Origin: CAVVIH01 sp963748295
GTDB taxonomy: Bacteria; Acidobacteriota; Vicinamibacteria; Vicinamibacterales; 2-12-FULL-66-21
Length of the DNA: 64,000 nucleotides
Direction: 5' to 3'
Assembly: GCA_963748295.1 (NCBI GenBank)
Contig: CAVVIH010000005.1
Coordinates: forward strand, 868,001-932,000
Below, in pieces: positions 57,546 to 64,000 of this stretch; within the stretch, counting starts at the first letter, position 1, and the number at the start of each line of letters is the position of its first letter. The notes under the pieces were generated by a model, which did no database searches, had not been told where the DNA came from, and saw only the letters and a program-made list of their open reading frames with translations. Made by a program: the position numbers and the translations under genes.

Positions 57546-58347
57546 ATGCCCTCCAAGTACCCCGAGCCGGATCGTCTGCCTCACCGAAGAAACGACCGAA
57601 ACGCTGTATCTCCTCGGCGAGGGCGATCGCGTTGTCGGGGTTTCCGGCTACACCGTGAGGCCTCCCGAAGCGAGATCGAAGCCCAGAGTGTCCGCCTACA
57701 TCAATGCGCGGTTCGAGAAGATCGAGGCGCTGCGGCCGGATCTGATTCTCGCGTTCTCCGATCTCCAGGCCGATATCGCGGCGGAGCTGATTCGCCGCGG
57801 GTTCACGGTCGTCACGTTCAATCAGCGGAGCGTCGACGAAATCCTTCAGATGATCAGGATGGTGGGGGCGCTGGTCGGACGTGCCGACGCTGCCGACGCG
57901 CTCGCGGACTCGTATCGACGCGCGCTCGACGCCATCCGCGCGCAGACGGCGGCGCGCGAGCACCGGCCGCGCGTGTTCTTCGAAGAATGGGACAACCCGC
58001 TCATCTCGGGAATCCGGTGGGTCGACGAGCTGATCGAAATCGCGGGCGGCCAGCCGGTTTTTCCTGAGCTGCGAGACAAGGGGCTCGGCAAGGAGCGAAT
58101 CGTCGCGGCCGGCGAGGTGGCGGCCAGGGATCCCGAGGTCATCATCGCCTCATGGTGCGGGAAGGCGATGAAGAAGAGAACGATCGTCGAGCGGCCGGGA
58201 TGGGATCGGGTGAGCGCGGTCCGGAACGATCACGTCTACGAGATCAAATCGACCTACATCCTCCAGCCCGGGCCGGCGTCGCTGACCGAAGGTGTCGCGC
58301 AGCTGCAGATGCACATCGCGCGCGCGGCGGCGACGGTCATTCGGTGA
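57546..58347 (+). CDS. BtuF/TroA-like cobalamin-type binding protein, one early frameshift
   Basis: AGGAG lies four bases before ATG 57546 (MPSKYP), but that frame does not continue; the homologous reading RIVCLTEETTETLYLLGEGD begins near 57567 in a shifted frame, so a one-base indel near 57560 is required. The rest is intact: VVGVSGYTVRPP, LILAFSDLQADIAAELIRRG, PRVFFEEWDNPLISGIRWVD and IIASWCGKAMKKRT. About 260 residues. There is no signal peptide and no ABC transporter gene beside it, as with related cytosolic BtuF-like proteins. Role unknown. It ends overlapping the convergent folE gene by 11 bp. Confidence 0.7.
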
Positions 58348-58939
58348 CGCACGCCATCCCCGGCATCGCGGCGCGCATCGCGCGTTCGGCCATCTCGGGG
58401 CGGCGAATCAGCTCCAGGAACTCCATGCGCGTGCGTGCGTCCTCGCGAAACACGCCGAGCATCGCACTGGTGACGGCAACCGAGTTCTGCTTCTCCACGC
58501 CGCGCATCGACATGCAGAGATGGGCACCTTCCATGACGACGGCGACGCCCAGCGGGACGACCTTTTCGCGCAGCGTCTCGGCGATCTGGTTGGTGAGGCG
58601 CTCCTGAACCTGGAGCCGCCGCGAGAAGATCTCGACCAGCCGCGGGATCTTGCTCAGGCCGATCACGCGCCCCTGCGGGATGTAGGCGACGTGGCACTTG
58701 CCGAAGAACGGCAGGACGTGATGCTCGCAGAGGCTGTAGAAGTCGATGTCCTTGACGATCACCATCTCGTTATAATCGACGGTGAAAAGCGCGTTGTTCA
58801 GCACGGCGTCGACGTCCGCCGCATACCCGCTGGTGAGGAACCTGAGCGACTTCTCCACCCGTTTCGGCGTGTCCAGCAGGCCCTCGCGCGCCGGGTCTTC
58901 ACCGAGTTCGGCGAGCAGCTGTCTGATGATCTCCTGCAT
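58337..58939 (-). CDS. folE: GTP cyclohydrolase I
   Basis: A 200-residue enzyme with zinc ligands in FYSLCEHHVLPFFGK and LCMSMRGVEK, and substrate-site IGLSKIPRLVEIFSRRLQVQERLTNQI (landmark). MQEIIRQLLAELGEDPAREGLLDTPKRVEKS is the usual N-terminus. It converts GTP to dihydroneopterin triphosphate, the first step of folate and queuosine/pterin synthesis. TACAAT (58946-58951 on the minus strand) lies six bases before the ATG, with no ribosome site, so the message is probably leaderless. The divergent TPR-like gene starts 13 bp inside it. Confidence 0.95.
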   Translation of the reverse strand: MQEIIRQLLAELGEDPAREGLLDTPKRVEKSLRFLTSGYAADVDAVLNNALFTVDYNEMVIVKDIDFYSLCEHHVLPFFGKCHVAYIPQGRVIGLSKIPRLVEIFSRRLQVQERLTNQIAETLREKVVPLGVAVVMEGAHLCMSMRGVEKQNSVAVTSAMLGVFREDARTRMEFLELIRRPEMAERAMRAAMPGMACVTE

Positions 58940-59663
58940 CCTGCCATTGTATATCGCGCTATTCAGCCTGGCCGGGCCGGCCGTCCACGCGCGTCAGCCG
59001 CAGGCGGACGACCCGGATACGCTTTACGCCGCGCGCGAGAATCTCGACAGCGCACGCCGGGCGGCGGACATCTGGGCGGACCGGCTGCAGAAAAACCCGA
59101 AGGACTTCGAATCCGCCTGGAAGCTGGCGCGCGCGCGCTTCTGGCTCGGCGGCCACGCCGCCGACGCGGAACGAAAGTCGGTGCTCGAGGCGGGCATCGC
59201 CGCGGCGCGCATCGCGGCGCAGCTGCAGCCCTCCCGCCCTGAAGGGCATTTCTGGCTGGCGGCCAACATGGGCGAGCTGGCCGAATCGCACGGCATGAGA
59301 CAGGGCCTCAAGTACCGGGGCGACATCAAGGAAGCGCTGCTGACGGTGCTGAAGCTCGACCCCGCGTTCCAGCAGGGATCGGCGGATCGCGCGCTCGGAC
59401 GTTGGTACTACAAGGTGCCTGGCCTGTTCGGCGGGTCGAACAAGAAGTCCGAGGAGCACCTGCGCAAGTCGCTGACCTACAACCCGCAGAGCACCGCGTC
59501 GCTGTTCTTCCTGTCGGAGACATTGGTTGACGATGGGCGGAAGGACGAAGCGCGCGCCGAGTTGAAGAAGACCCTCGACGCGCCGCTGGATCCGGAATGG
59601 GCTCCCGAGGATCGGGAGTTCAAGAAGAAGGCGGAAGCGTTGCTCAAGACGCTGCAGCGCTGA
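58926..59663 (+). CDS. Secreted TPR-like helical-repeat protein
   Basis: ATG 58926 gives a signal peptide MISCILPLYIALFSLAGPAV followed by HARQ; TTG 58950 is another possible start. The mature 220 residues are helical repeats: AADIWADRLQKNPKDFESAWKLARARFWLGG (landmark), AGIAAARIAAQLQPSRPEGHFWLAANMGELAE, ALLTVLKLDPAFQQGSADRALGRWYYKVPG and SLTYNPQSTASLFFLSETLVDDGRKDEARAELKK. Repeat spacing of about 34 residues fits TPR. Such proteins mediate protein contacts in the periplasm. The ATG overlaps the divergent folE gene by 14 bp, so both promoters share the same short region. Confidence 0.75.
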   Translation: MISCILPLYIALFSLAGPAVHARQPQADDPDTLYAARENLDSARRAADIWADRLQKNPKDFESAWKLARARFWLGGHAADAERKSVLEAGIAAARIAAQLQPSRPEGHFWLAANMGELAESHGMRQGLKYRGDIKEALLTVLKLDPAFQQGSADRALGRWYYKVPGLFGGSNKKSEEHLRKSLTYNPQSTASLFFLSETLVDDGRKDEARAELKKTLDAPLDPEWAPEDREFKKKAEALLKTLQR

Positions 59664-59674
59664 AAACCGCCGTC

Positions 59675-60523
59675 CTAATACTTGTAAAACCCCTGCCCCG
59701 ACTTCATGCCGAGCCGTCCGGCGAGCACCATCCGCTTGAGCAGCGGCGGCGGCGCATAGGCGGGCTCGCGGTATTCCTCGAACATGATGTTGGCGATGTA
59801 GTACGTCGTATCGAGGCCGACGAAGTCGAGCAGCGTGAACGGCCCCATCGGATAGCCGGTCCCCAGCTTCATCCCCTTGTCGATGTCCTCGACGGTCCCG
59901 AGGCCGTGCTCGTACGACCGGATCGCGTCGAGCAGATACGGCACGAGCAGACGATTGACGATGAAGCCCGGCTTGTCGGGCGCGGTGATCGGCTCCTTGC
60001 CGAGCGACTGCGCAAACGCGAACACCGTTCGATACGTCTCATCGCTCGTCGTCAGCGCGCGAATCACCTCGACGAGTTTCATCAGCGGGACGGGATTGAA
60101 GAAGTGCAGCCCGGCGAACCAATCGGGCCGCTTCGTTTTCATCGCCAGCTCGGTGATGCAGAGCGAAGAGGTGTTGGAGCAGAGAATCGTCTGCTCGCCG
60201 ACCACCGCCTCGACCGCCGCGAAGACCTTGGCCTTCGCCTCGACGTTCTCGATGATCGCTTCGATGACGATGTCGCAGCCCTTGAGGTCCTCGATTTTCG
60301 TCGTGCCCGAGAGGTTCGCGAGGGTGGTTGCCTTCGTCTCTTTCGTGACTTTGCCCTTCTCGACGCCGGAGGTAAGGAACTTCTCGATCCGGCCGAGACC
60401 CTTCTGAAGAAAGCCGTCTTCGACCTCGCGGACGATCGTGCGGTACCCCGCCGCCGCCGCGACCTGCGCGATGCCCGATCCCATCAACCCGCACCCCAGA
60501 ACTCCTACTGTCTTTATGTCCAT
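59675..60523 (-). CDS. 3-hydroxybutyryl-CoA dehydrogenase family protein
   Basis: A 282-residue enzyme. NAD site VGVLGCGLMGSGIAQVAAAAG (Cys replaces the usual Ala), SNTSSLCITELAMKTKRPD, catalytic-region GLHFFNPVPLMKLVEVIRAL and C-terminal TGYPMGPFTLLDFVGLDTTYYIAN are standard. It oxidises 3-hydroxyacyl-CoA, probably short chain. GAGGA precedes the ATG by five bases. It is last in the operon with two thiolases and an isopropylmalate-dehydrogenase-like gene; a hairpin repeat (60541-60558) separates it from the thiolase. Confidence 0.9.
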   Translation of the reverse strand: MDIKTVGVLGCGLMGSGIAQVAAAAGYRTIVREVEDGFLQKGLGRIEKFLTSGVEKGKVTKETKATTLANLSGTTKIEDLKGCDIVIEAIIENVEAKAKVFAAVEAVVGEQTILCSNTSSLCITELAMKTKRPDWFAGLHFFNPVPLMKLVEVIRALTTSDETYRTVFAFAQSLGKEPITAPDKPGFIVNRLLVPYLLDAIRSYEHGLGTVEDIDKGMKLGTGYPMGPFTLLDFVGLDTTYYIANIMFEEYREPAYAPPPLLKRMVLAGRLGMKSGQGFYKY

Positions 60524-60540
60524 CGATGTCCTCGTGTGTG

Positions 60541-60558
60541 GCAGACCTTAATGTCTGC
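60541..60558. repeat. Hairpin repeat between thiolase and hydroxybutyryl-CoA dehydrogenase genes
   Basis: GCAGAC-CTTAAT-GTCTGC, 6-bp perfect stem, just after the thiolase stop and flanked by GTGTG and GCTAC. It is in an operon gap, like the other palindromes in this window. It has no U-run. Confidence 0.6.
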
Positions 60559-60559
60559 G

Positions 60560-61747
60560 CTACGACTGAATAGTCTCGACAATCGCGGCAATCCCCTGTC
60601 CGCCGCCGATGCAGGCTGATGCCAGGCCGCGTTTCAGCCCGCGGCGCCGCAGCTCGAGGACGAGCGTGAGGAGCAGGCGCGTTCCGGTCATTCCGAGCGG
60701 ATGCCCGAGCGCGATCGCGCCGCCGTTGACGTTGACCTTGTCCCGATCGAGGCCCAGATCCTTCTCCACGGCCAGGTACTGGGCGGCAAACGCTTCGTTG
60801 ATCTCGATGAGGTCGATGTCGCCGAGCGTCAGGCCGGCCTTCTGAAGCACCAGGCGCGTGGCTGGCGACGGTCCCATGCCCATCAGCGTCGGCTCGACGC
60901 CAACGGTGGCCCAGTGCGTGAGACGCGCGATCGGCTGCAGCCCCTGCTGGCGAACGCCGTTCTCTGACGCCAGGAGCAGCGCGGCGCCGCCATCGACGAT
61001 CCCCGAGGCGTTGCCGGCCGTGACGCATCCGTTCTTGCTGAACGCCGCCGGGAGTTTCGCAAGGCTTTCGAGCGTCGAATCGGGGCGCATGTGGTCGTCC
61101 TGCGCGAACCGCTCGCTGCCTTTTCGCGACTTGATGTCGACTGGGACCACTTCCTCGGCCAGGCGGCCTTCTTTCCACGCCTTGTCCGCGAGCTGCTGGC
61201 TGCGGATCGCGTAGCGATCCTGATCCTCGCGGGAGATGCCGTATTTCGCCGCACAGTTCTCCGCGGTGCCGGCCATCGTGCATCCACAATGCGTATCGAG
61301 GAGCGCGGACCACAGGGTGTCCTCGAGCTGACCCTGACCGAGGCGGAGCCCGCTGCGAAGCCCGCGAATCGCGTGCGGCGCCTGACTCATGCTCTCCATG
61401 CCGCCGGTGAGGACGACGTCCGCTTCGCCGAGCCGAATCATCTGGCCGCCGCTGATCGCCGCCTGTATGCCCGACCCGCACAGGCGGTTCACCGTCAGCG
61501 CGGGAACTTCCACCGGCAGTCCTGCCTTCAGGCCGACGTGACGCGCGCCATAGACCGCGTCCGAGCTCGTCTGCAGCACGTTGCCGAACACGACGTGGTC
61601 GACGGCCTCGGGCTTGACGTGCGTGCGCTCGAGCGCGGCGCGCGCCGCGATGCCGCCGAGGTCGATCGCGGAAAAATCTTTCAGCTTGCCCGTGTATTCG
61701 CCCATCGGCGTTCGCGCGCCGCCCAGAATGTAGATCTCGCTGCTCAT
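60560..61747 (-). CDS. Acetyl-CoA acetyltransferase/3-ketoacyl-CoA thiolase
   Basis: A 395-residue thiolase. Catalytic Cys in LTVNRLCGSGIQAAISGG, TGGMESMSQAPHAIRG, His in ALGHPLGMTGTRLLLT and second Cys in ASACIGGGQGIAAIVE. The N-terminus EIYILGGARTPMGEYTG is normal. It cleaves or condenses beta-ketoacyl-CoA with CoA. As the box operon lacks a thiolase, this or the next one could act on 3-oxoadipyl-CoA. The upstream gene (isopropylmalate-dehydrogenase-like) ends 12 bp before its ATG. Confidence 0.92.
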   Translation of the reverse strand: MSSEIYILGGARTPMGEYTGKLKDFSAIDLGGIAARAALERTHVKPEAVDHVVFGNVLQTSSDAVYGARHVGLKAGLPVEVPALTVNRLCGSGIQAAISGGQMIRLGEADVVLTGGMESMSQAPHAIRGLRSGLRLGQGQLEDTLWSALLDTHCGCTMAGTAENCAAKYGISREDQDRYAIRSQQLADKAWKEGRLAEEVVPVDIKSRKGSERFAQDDHMRPDSTLESLAKLPAAFSKNGCVTAGNASGIVDGGAALLLASENGVRQQGLQPIARLTHWATVGVEPTLMGMGPSPATRLVLQKAGLTLGDIDLIEINEAFAAQYLAVEKDLGLDRDKVNVNGGAIALGHPLGMTGTRLLLTLVLELRRRGLKRGLASACIGGGQGIAAIVETIQS

Positions 61748-61759
61748 CGGTCCTGTTCC

Positions 61760-62809
61760 TTATCCCCTTGTGATCTGTTCCACGATGTACGCCCCCGATT
61801 CACGGGTGCCGAGCCTGCCGCCGATGTCCTGCGTGCCCTGGTTCTCGCGGACCGCTTTCAGCACCGCCGCGTCGATCGCCGCCGCTTCCTGACCGAGCCC
61901 GAGCGTCTCGAGCATCAGCGCCGCGGACGAAATCGCGCCGATTGGGTTCGCGATGTTCCTGCCCGCAAACTTCGGCGCCGACCCGTGCACCGGCTCGAAC
62001 ATCGACGTGCGGCCCGGGTGAATGTTCCCCGACGCCGCCATGCCCAGGCCTCCCTGGAACGTCGCGCCGAGATCCGTGATGATGTCGCCGAACAGGTTGT
62101 TGGTGACGATCACCTCGAACTGGCCGGGGTCGAGCACCATGTACATCGCCAGCGCGTCGATGTAATAGTGCGTCGCCTGAATGCCGGGGTACAGCGCGGC
62201 GACTTCCTTGAACACGCGCTGCCACAACGCATGGCCGTGCGTCATCGCGTTGCTCTTGTCGGCCATGCAGACTTTCGTCAGGTTGCGAGTACGCGCGAAC
62301 TCGAACGCGTGCCGCACGATCCGGTGAACGCCCTTGAAGGTGTTGACCTCTTCCTGGATCGCAATCTCGTCTTCGGTGCCGGCCTTGAAGCGCCCGCCGA
62401 CGCCCACGTAAAGGCCCTCGGTGTTCTCGCGAAACACGGCGAAATTCACGTCCGCCGGCGTCCGTCCTTTCAGCGGGCAGAGCCGCTCGTCGAGCAGCTT
62501 CACCGGCCGGTAGTTGGCGAACAGATCCAGCTCGAACCTCGTGCCGAGCAGGATGTCGCGCGCATGGCGGTTGTCCGGCACGCGGGGGTCCCCGAGCGCG
62601 CCGATGAAGATGGCGTCGAACTCCCGCAGCAGGTCGTAGCCATTCGGCGGAATGGTGACGCCCGACTGGAGAAAGTAGTCGGCGCTCCACGGCAGCTGCT
62701 CGAGCTCGAAGGTGCGTCCGAACCGCTCGCCGACCGCCGTCAGCACGCCGACCGCTTCGGCGGTTACTTCCTTGCCGATGCCGTCGCCTGGAATGATCGC
62801 GAACCGCAT
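61760..62809 (-). CDS. Isopropylmalate/isocitrate dehydrogenase family protein
   Basis: ATG 62809 (MRFAIIPGDGIGKEVTAEAV), 349 residues. GALGDPRVPDNRHARDILLGTRFELDLFANYRPVKL (landmark), AVFRENTEGLYVGVGG, KVCMADKSNAMTHGHALWQ, EVIVTNNLFGDIITDLGA and FEPVHGSAPKFAGRNIANP follow, all conserved beta-decarboxylating dehydrogenase motifs with the Mg-binding Asp. The GALGDPR-VPDNRHA start differs from common LeuB (GGPKW) and is more like tartrate/D-malate-type or other subgroups; substrate cannot be fixed. It is set between two thiolase genes, one base from the upstream thiolase stop, so it is probably catabolic rather than leucine-biosynthetic. Confidence 0.78.
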   Translation of the reverse strand: MRFAIIPGDGIGKEVTAEAVGVLTAVGERFGRTFELEQLPWSADYFLQSGVTIPPNGYDLLREFDAIFIGALGDPRVPDNRHARDILLGTRFELDLFANYRPVKLLDERLCPLKGRTPADVNFAVFRENTEGLYVGVGGRFKAGTEDEIAIQEEVNTFKGVHRIVRHAFEFARTRNLTKVCMADKSNAMTHGHALWQRVFKEVAALYPGIQATHYYIDALAMYMVLDPGQFEVIVTNNLFGDIITDLGATFQGGLGMAASGNIHPGRTSMFEPVHGSAPKFAGRNIANPIGAISSAALMLETLGLGQEAAAIDAAVLKAVRENQGTQDIGGRLGTRESGAYIVEQITRG

Positions 62810-62810
62810 G

Positions 62811-64000
62811 CTAGACGCTCTCCACCGCCATCGCCATCCCGAGGCCGCCGCTGACGCAGAGGGTGGCCAACCCGCGCCGTGCGTTGCGCCGCCGCATCTC
62901 GTGCACCAGCGTAACCAGGATCCGCGCTCCGGTGGCGCCGATCGGGTGCCCCAGCGCGATCGCGCCGCCGTTGACGTTGAGCTTCTCCATCGGGATCGGT
63001 TCGTCGCGCAGCACGGCAAGGACCTGCGGCGCGAACGCTTCGTTCAGCTCGAAGAGGTCGAAGTCCGCGAGCCCCAGACCCGTGCGTTCGAAGAGCTTCC
63101 GCATCGCCGGCACCGGCCCGATCCCCATGATGCGCGGGTCGACGCCAGCCGACGCCCACCCGATCAGGCGTGCCAGGGGCTTGACGCCGTCAGCGGCCGC
63201 CCGCGCCGCGGTCATCAGCACCAGCGCGGCGCCGCCGTCGGTGATCCCCGATGACGTTCCCGGCGTGATGATGCCCGGATGTCCCTCGACAGTGCCGAAG
63301 ACCGCCGGCAGCTTTCTCAGCGATTCGATCGTCGTATCGGCGCGTGGATGCTCGTCTGCCTCGACGACGGTCCGGCGGCCTTTGGCGTCGGTGACGGTGA
63401 CCGGAGCGATCTCGGCGCGAAAGCGTCCCTCCGCGATGGCGGCGGTCGCGCGCCGCTGCGTCTCGAGCGCGTAGGCATCCGATTCTTCGCGGGTGATGCG
63501 GTACTGGCGGGCGAGCACTTCGGCGGTCTCGCCCATGATCATTCCGCAGATCGAGCAGGTGAAGCCGTCGCGATACATCGCATCCACGAGCGCGAAGTTG
63601 CCCATGCGGTGGCCCCAGCGCGCGTCCTCGGCGTCGATCAGGTACGGCATGCGGCTCATCGACTCGATGCCGCCGGCCACCACCACCTCGGCCTCGCCCA
63701 GCATGATGCTCTGCGCGCCGGTGGCCACCGTCTGCATGCCGGACGCGCACGCCTTGTTGATCGTCTGCGCGTGCACGGCGTCGGGAAGCCCTGCGCGCTT
63801 CGCGACCTGGCGTGCGGGATTCGGCCCCGAACCAGCCTGCCGCGCATGGCCGATGAGCACTTCGTCGACGCGATCCGCGGCCACGCCCGCACGCTCGAGC
63901 GCGGCACGCGCCGCCACGGCGCCCAGGTCCGCGGGGTGCACGGTGCGGAAGGCGCCGCCGTACTTTCCGATTGGCGTGCGCGCAGCGCCCACGATGACCA
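62811..64000 (-). CDS. 3-ketoacyl-CoA thiolase (5' end at window edge)
   Basis: The frame runs to the right edge: VIVGAARTPIGKYGGAFRTV, with codons GTC ATC upstream of GTG 63992, so the true start is at or just past position 64000. Catalytic Cys in TINKACASGMQTVATGA, VVAGGIESMSRMPYL, NVNGGAIALGHPIGATGARI and the second Cys in LCVSGGLGMAMAVESV. At least 396 residues. It shares about half its motifs with the thiolase at 60.5-61.7 kb, so the two are paralogues in one operon. DGFTCSICGMIMGETAEVLARQY is a family-typical insert. Confidence 0.92.
   Translation of the reverse strand, partial: VIVGAARTPIGKYGGAFRTVHPADLGAVAARAALERAGVAADRVDEVLIGHARQAGSGPNPARQVAKRAGLPDAVHAQTINKACASGMQTVATGAQSIMLGEAEVVVAGGIESMSRMPYLIDAEDARWGHRMGNFALVDAMYRDGFTCSICGMIMGETAEVLARQYRITREESDAYALETQRRATAAIAEGRFRAEIAPVTVTDAKGRRTVVEADEHPRADTTIESLRKLPAVFGTVEGHPGIITPGTSSGITDGGAALVLMTAARAAADGVKPLARLIGWASAGVDPRIMGIGPVPAMRKLFERTGLGLADFDLFELNEAFAPQVLAVLRDEPIPMEKLNVNGGAIALGHPIGATGARILVTLVHEMRRRNARRGLATLCVSGGLGMAMAVESV

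Noticed and set aside
57546..58067. Open frame from ATG 57546 without frameshift
   Set aside because: Its downstream reading has no homology, while the shifted frame gives the full BtuF-like protein.

Overview
The window is high-GC bacterial DNA. Gene content points to an Acidobacteriota-like organism, probably of the Vicinamibacteria type: an XrtA-type exopolysaccharide locus, a Box-type benzoyl-CoA operon with BoxR, secreted carboxypeptidase-regulatory-like proteins, and dispersed short repeats (including a palindrome that reads FRLKAEAT). This taxonomic placement is inference; there is no rRNA or marker gene to settle it. No tRNA, rRNA, CRISPR array, IS element or prophage was seen.

Layout. 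(1) 1-20.4 kb, minus strand: exopolysaccharide assembly and its control. It holds glycosyltransferases, a sulfotransferase, two polysaccharide deacetylases, a FemAB-like protein, UDP-sugar dehydrogenase, the initiating sugar transferase, tyrosine kinase, AAA ATPase, chain-length protein, outer-membrane barrel, export protein, a sigma-54 activator, two PilZ proteins and a GAF/degenerate-GGDEF protein. Many genes in 1-9.8 kb are broken by single-base indels that look like assembly error. (2) 20.5-31.1 kb: a seven-gene minus-strand operon (boxC, boxB, enoyl-CoA hydratase, aldehyde dehydrogenase, amidohydrolase, kynureninase-like PLP enzyme, 3-hydroxyacyl-CoA dehydrogenase), with a divergent LysR gene and boxR. 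BoxA and a benzoate-CoA ligase are absent. (3) 31.1-43.7 kb: pheA behind a Phe-rich leader peptide and terminator hairpin; a secreted beta-sandwich protein; a metallo-hydrolase; lipA; a uracil-DNA glycosylase; the pyruvate dehydrogenase operon aceE-aceF-lpd; an M49-like metallopeptidase. (4) 43.7-51.1 kb: porin-sbp-cysT-cysW-cysA sulfate uptake operon and a divergent sigma-54 regulator. (5) 51-59.7 kb: GDPD, MoxR-like ATPase/VWA/Lon-N trio, YpdA-like reductase, secreted protein, BtuF-like protein, folE, TPR-like protein. (6) 59.7-64 kb: minus-strand operon thiolase, isopropylmalate-dehydrogenase-like, thiolase, 3-hydroxybutyryl-CoA dehydrogenase.

How parts could work together. The box operon plus one of the thiolases at the right end would carry benzoyl-CoA to succinyl-CoA and acetyl-CoA. 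LipA supplies the lipoyl group of AceF. The sulfotransferase in the polysaccharide locus suggests a sulfated polymer, and the cys operon imports sulfate.

The most notable signals are a pheL-like attenuator, a recurring -10-like hexamer exactly 6 nt before start codons (leaderless transcription), a symmetric set of CACTATAGTG palindromes at the box promoters, and several families of palindromic repeats placed inside operon gaps and once in frame inside a gene.
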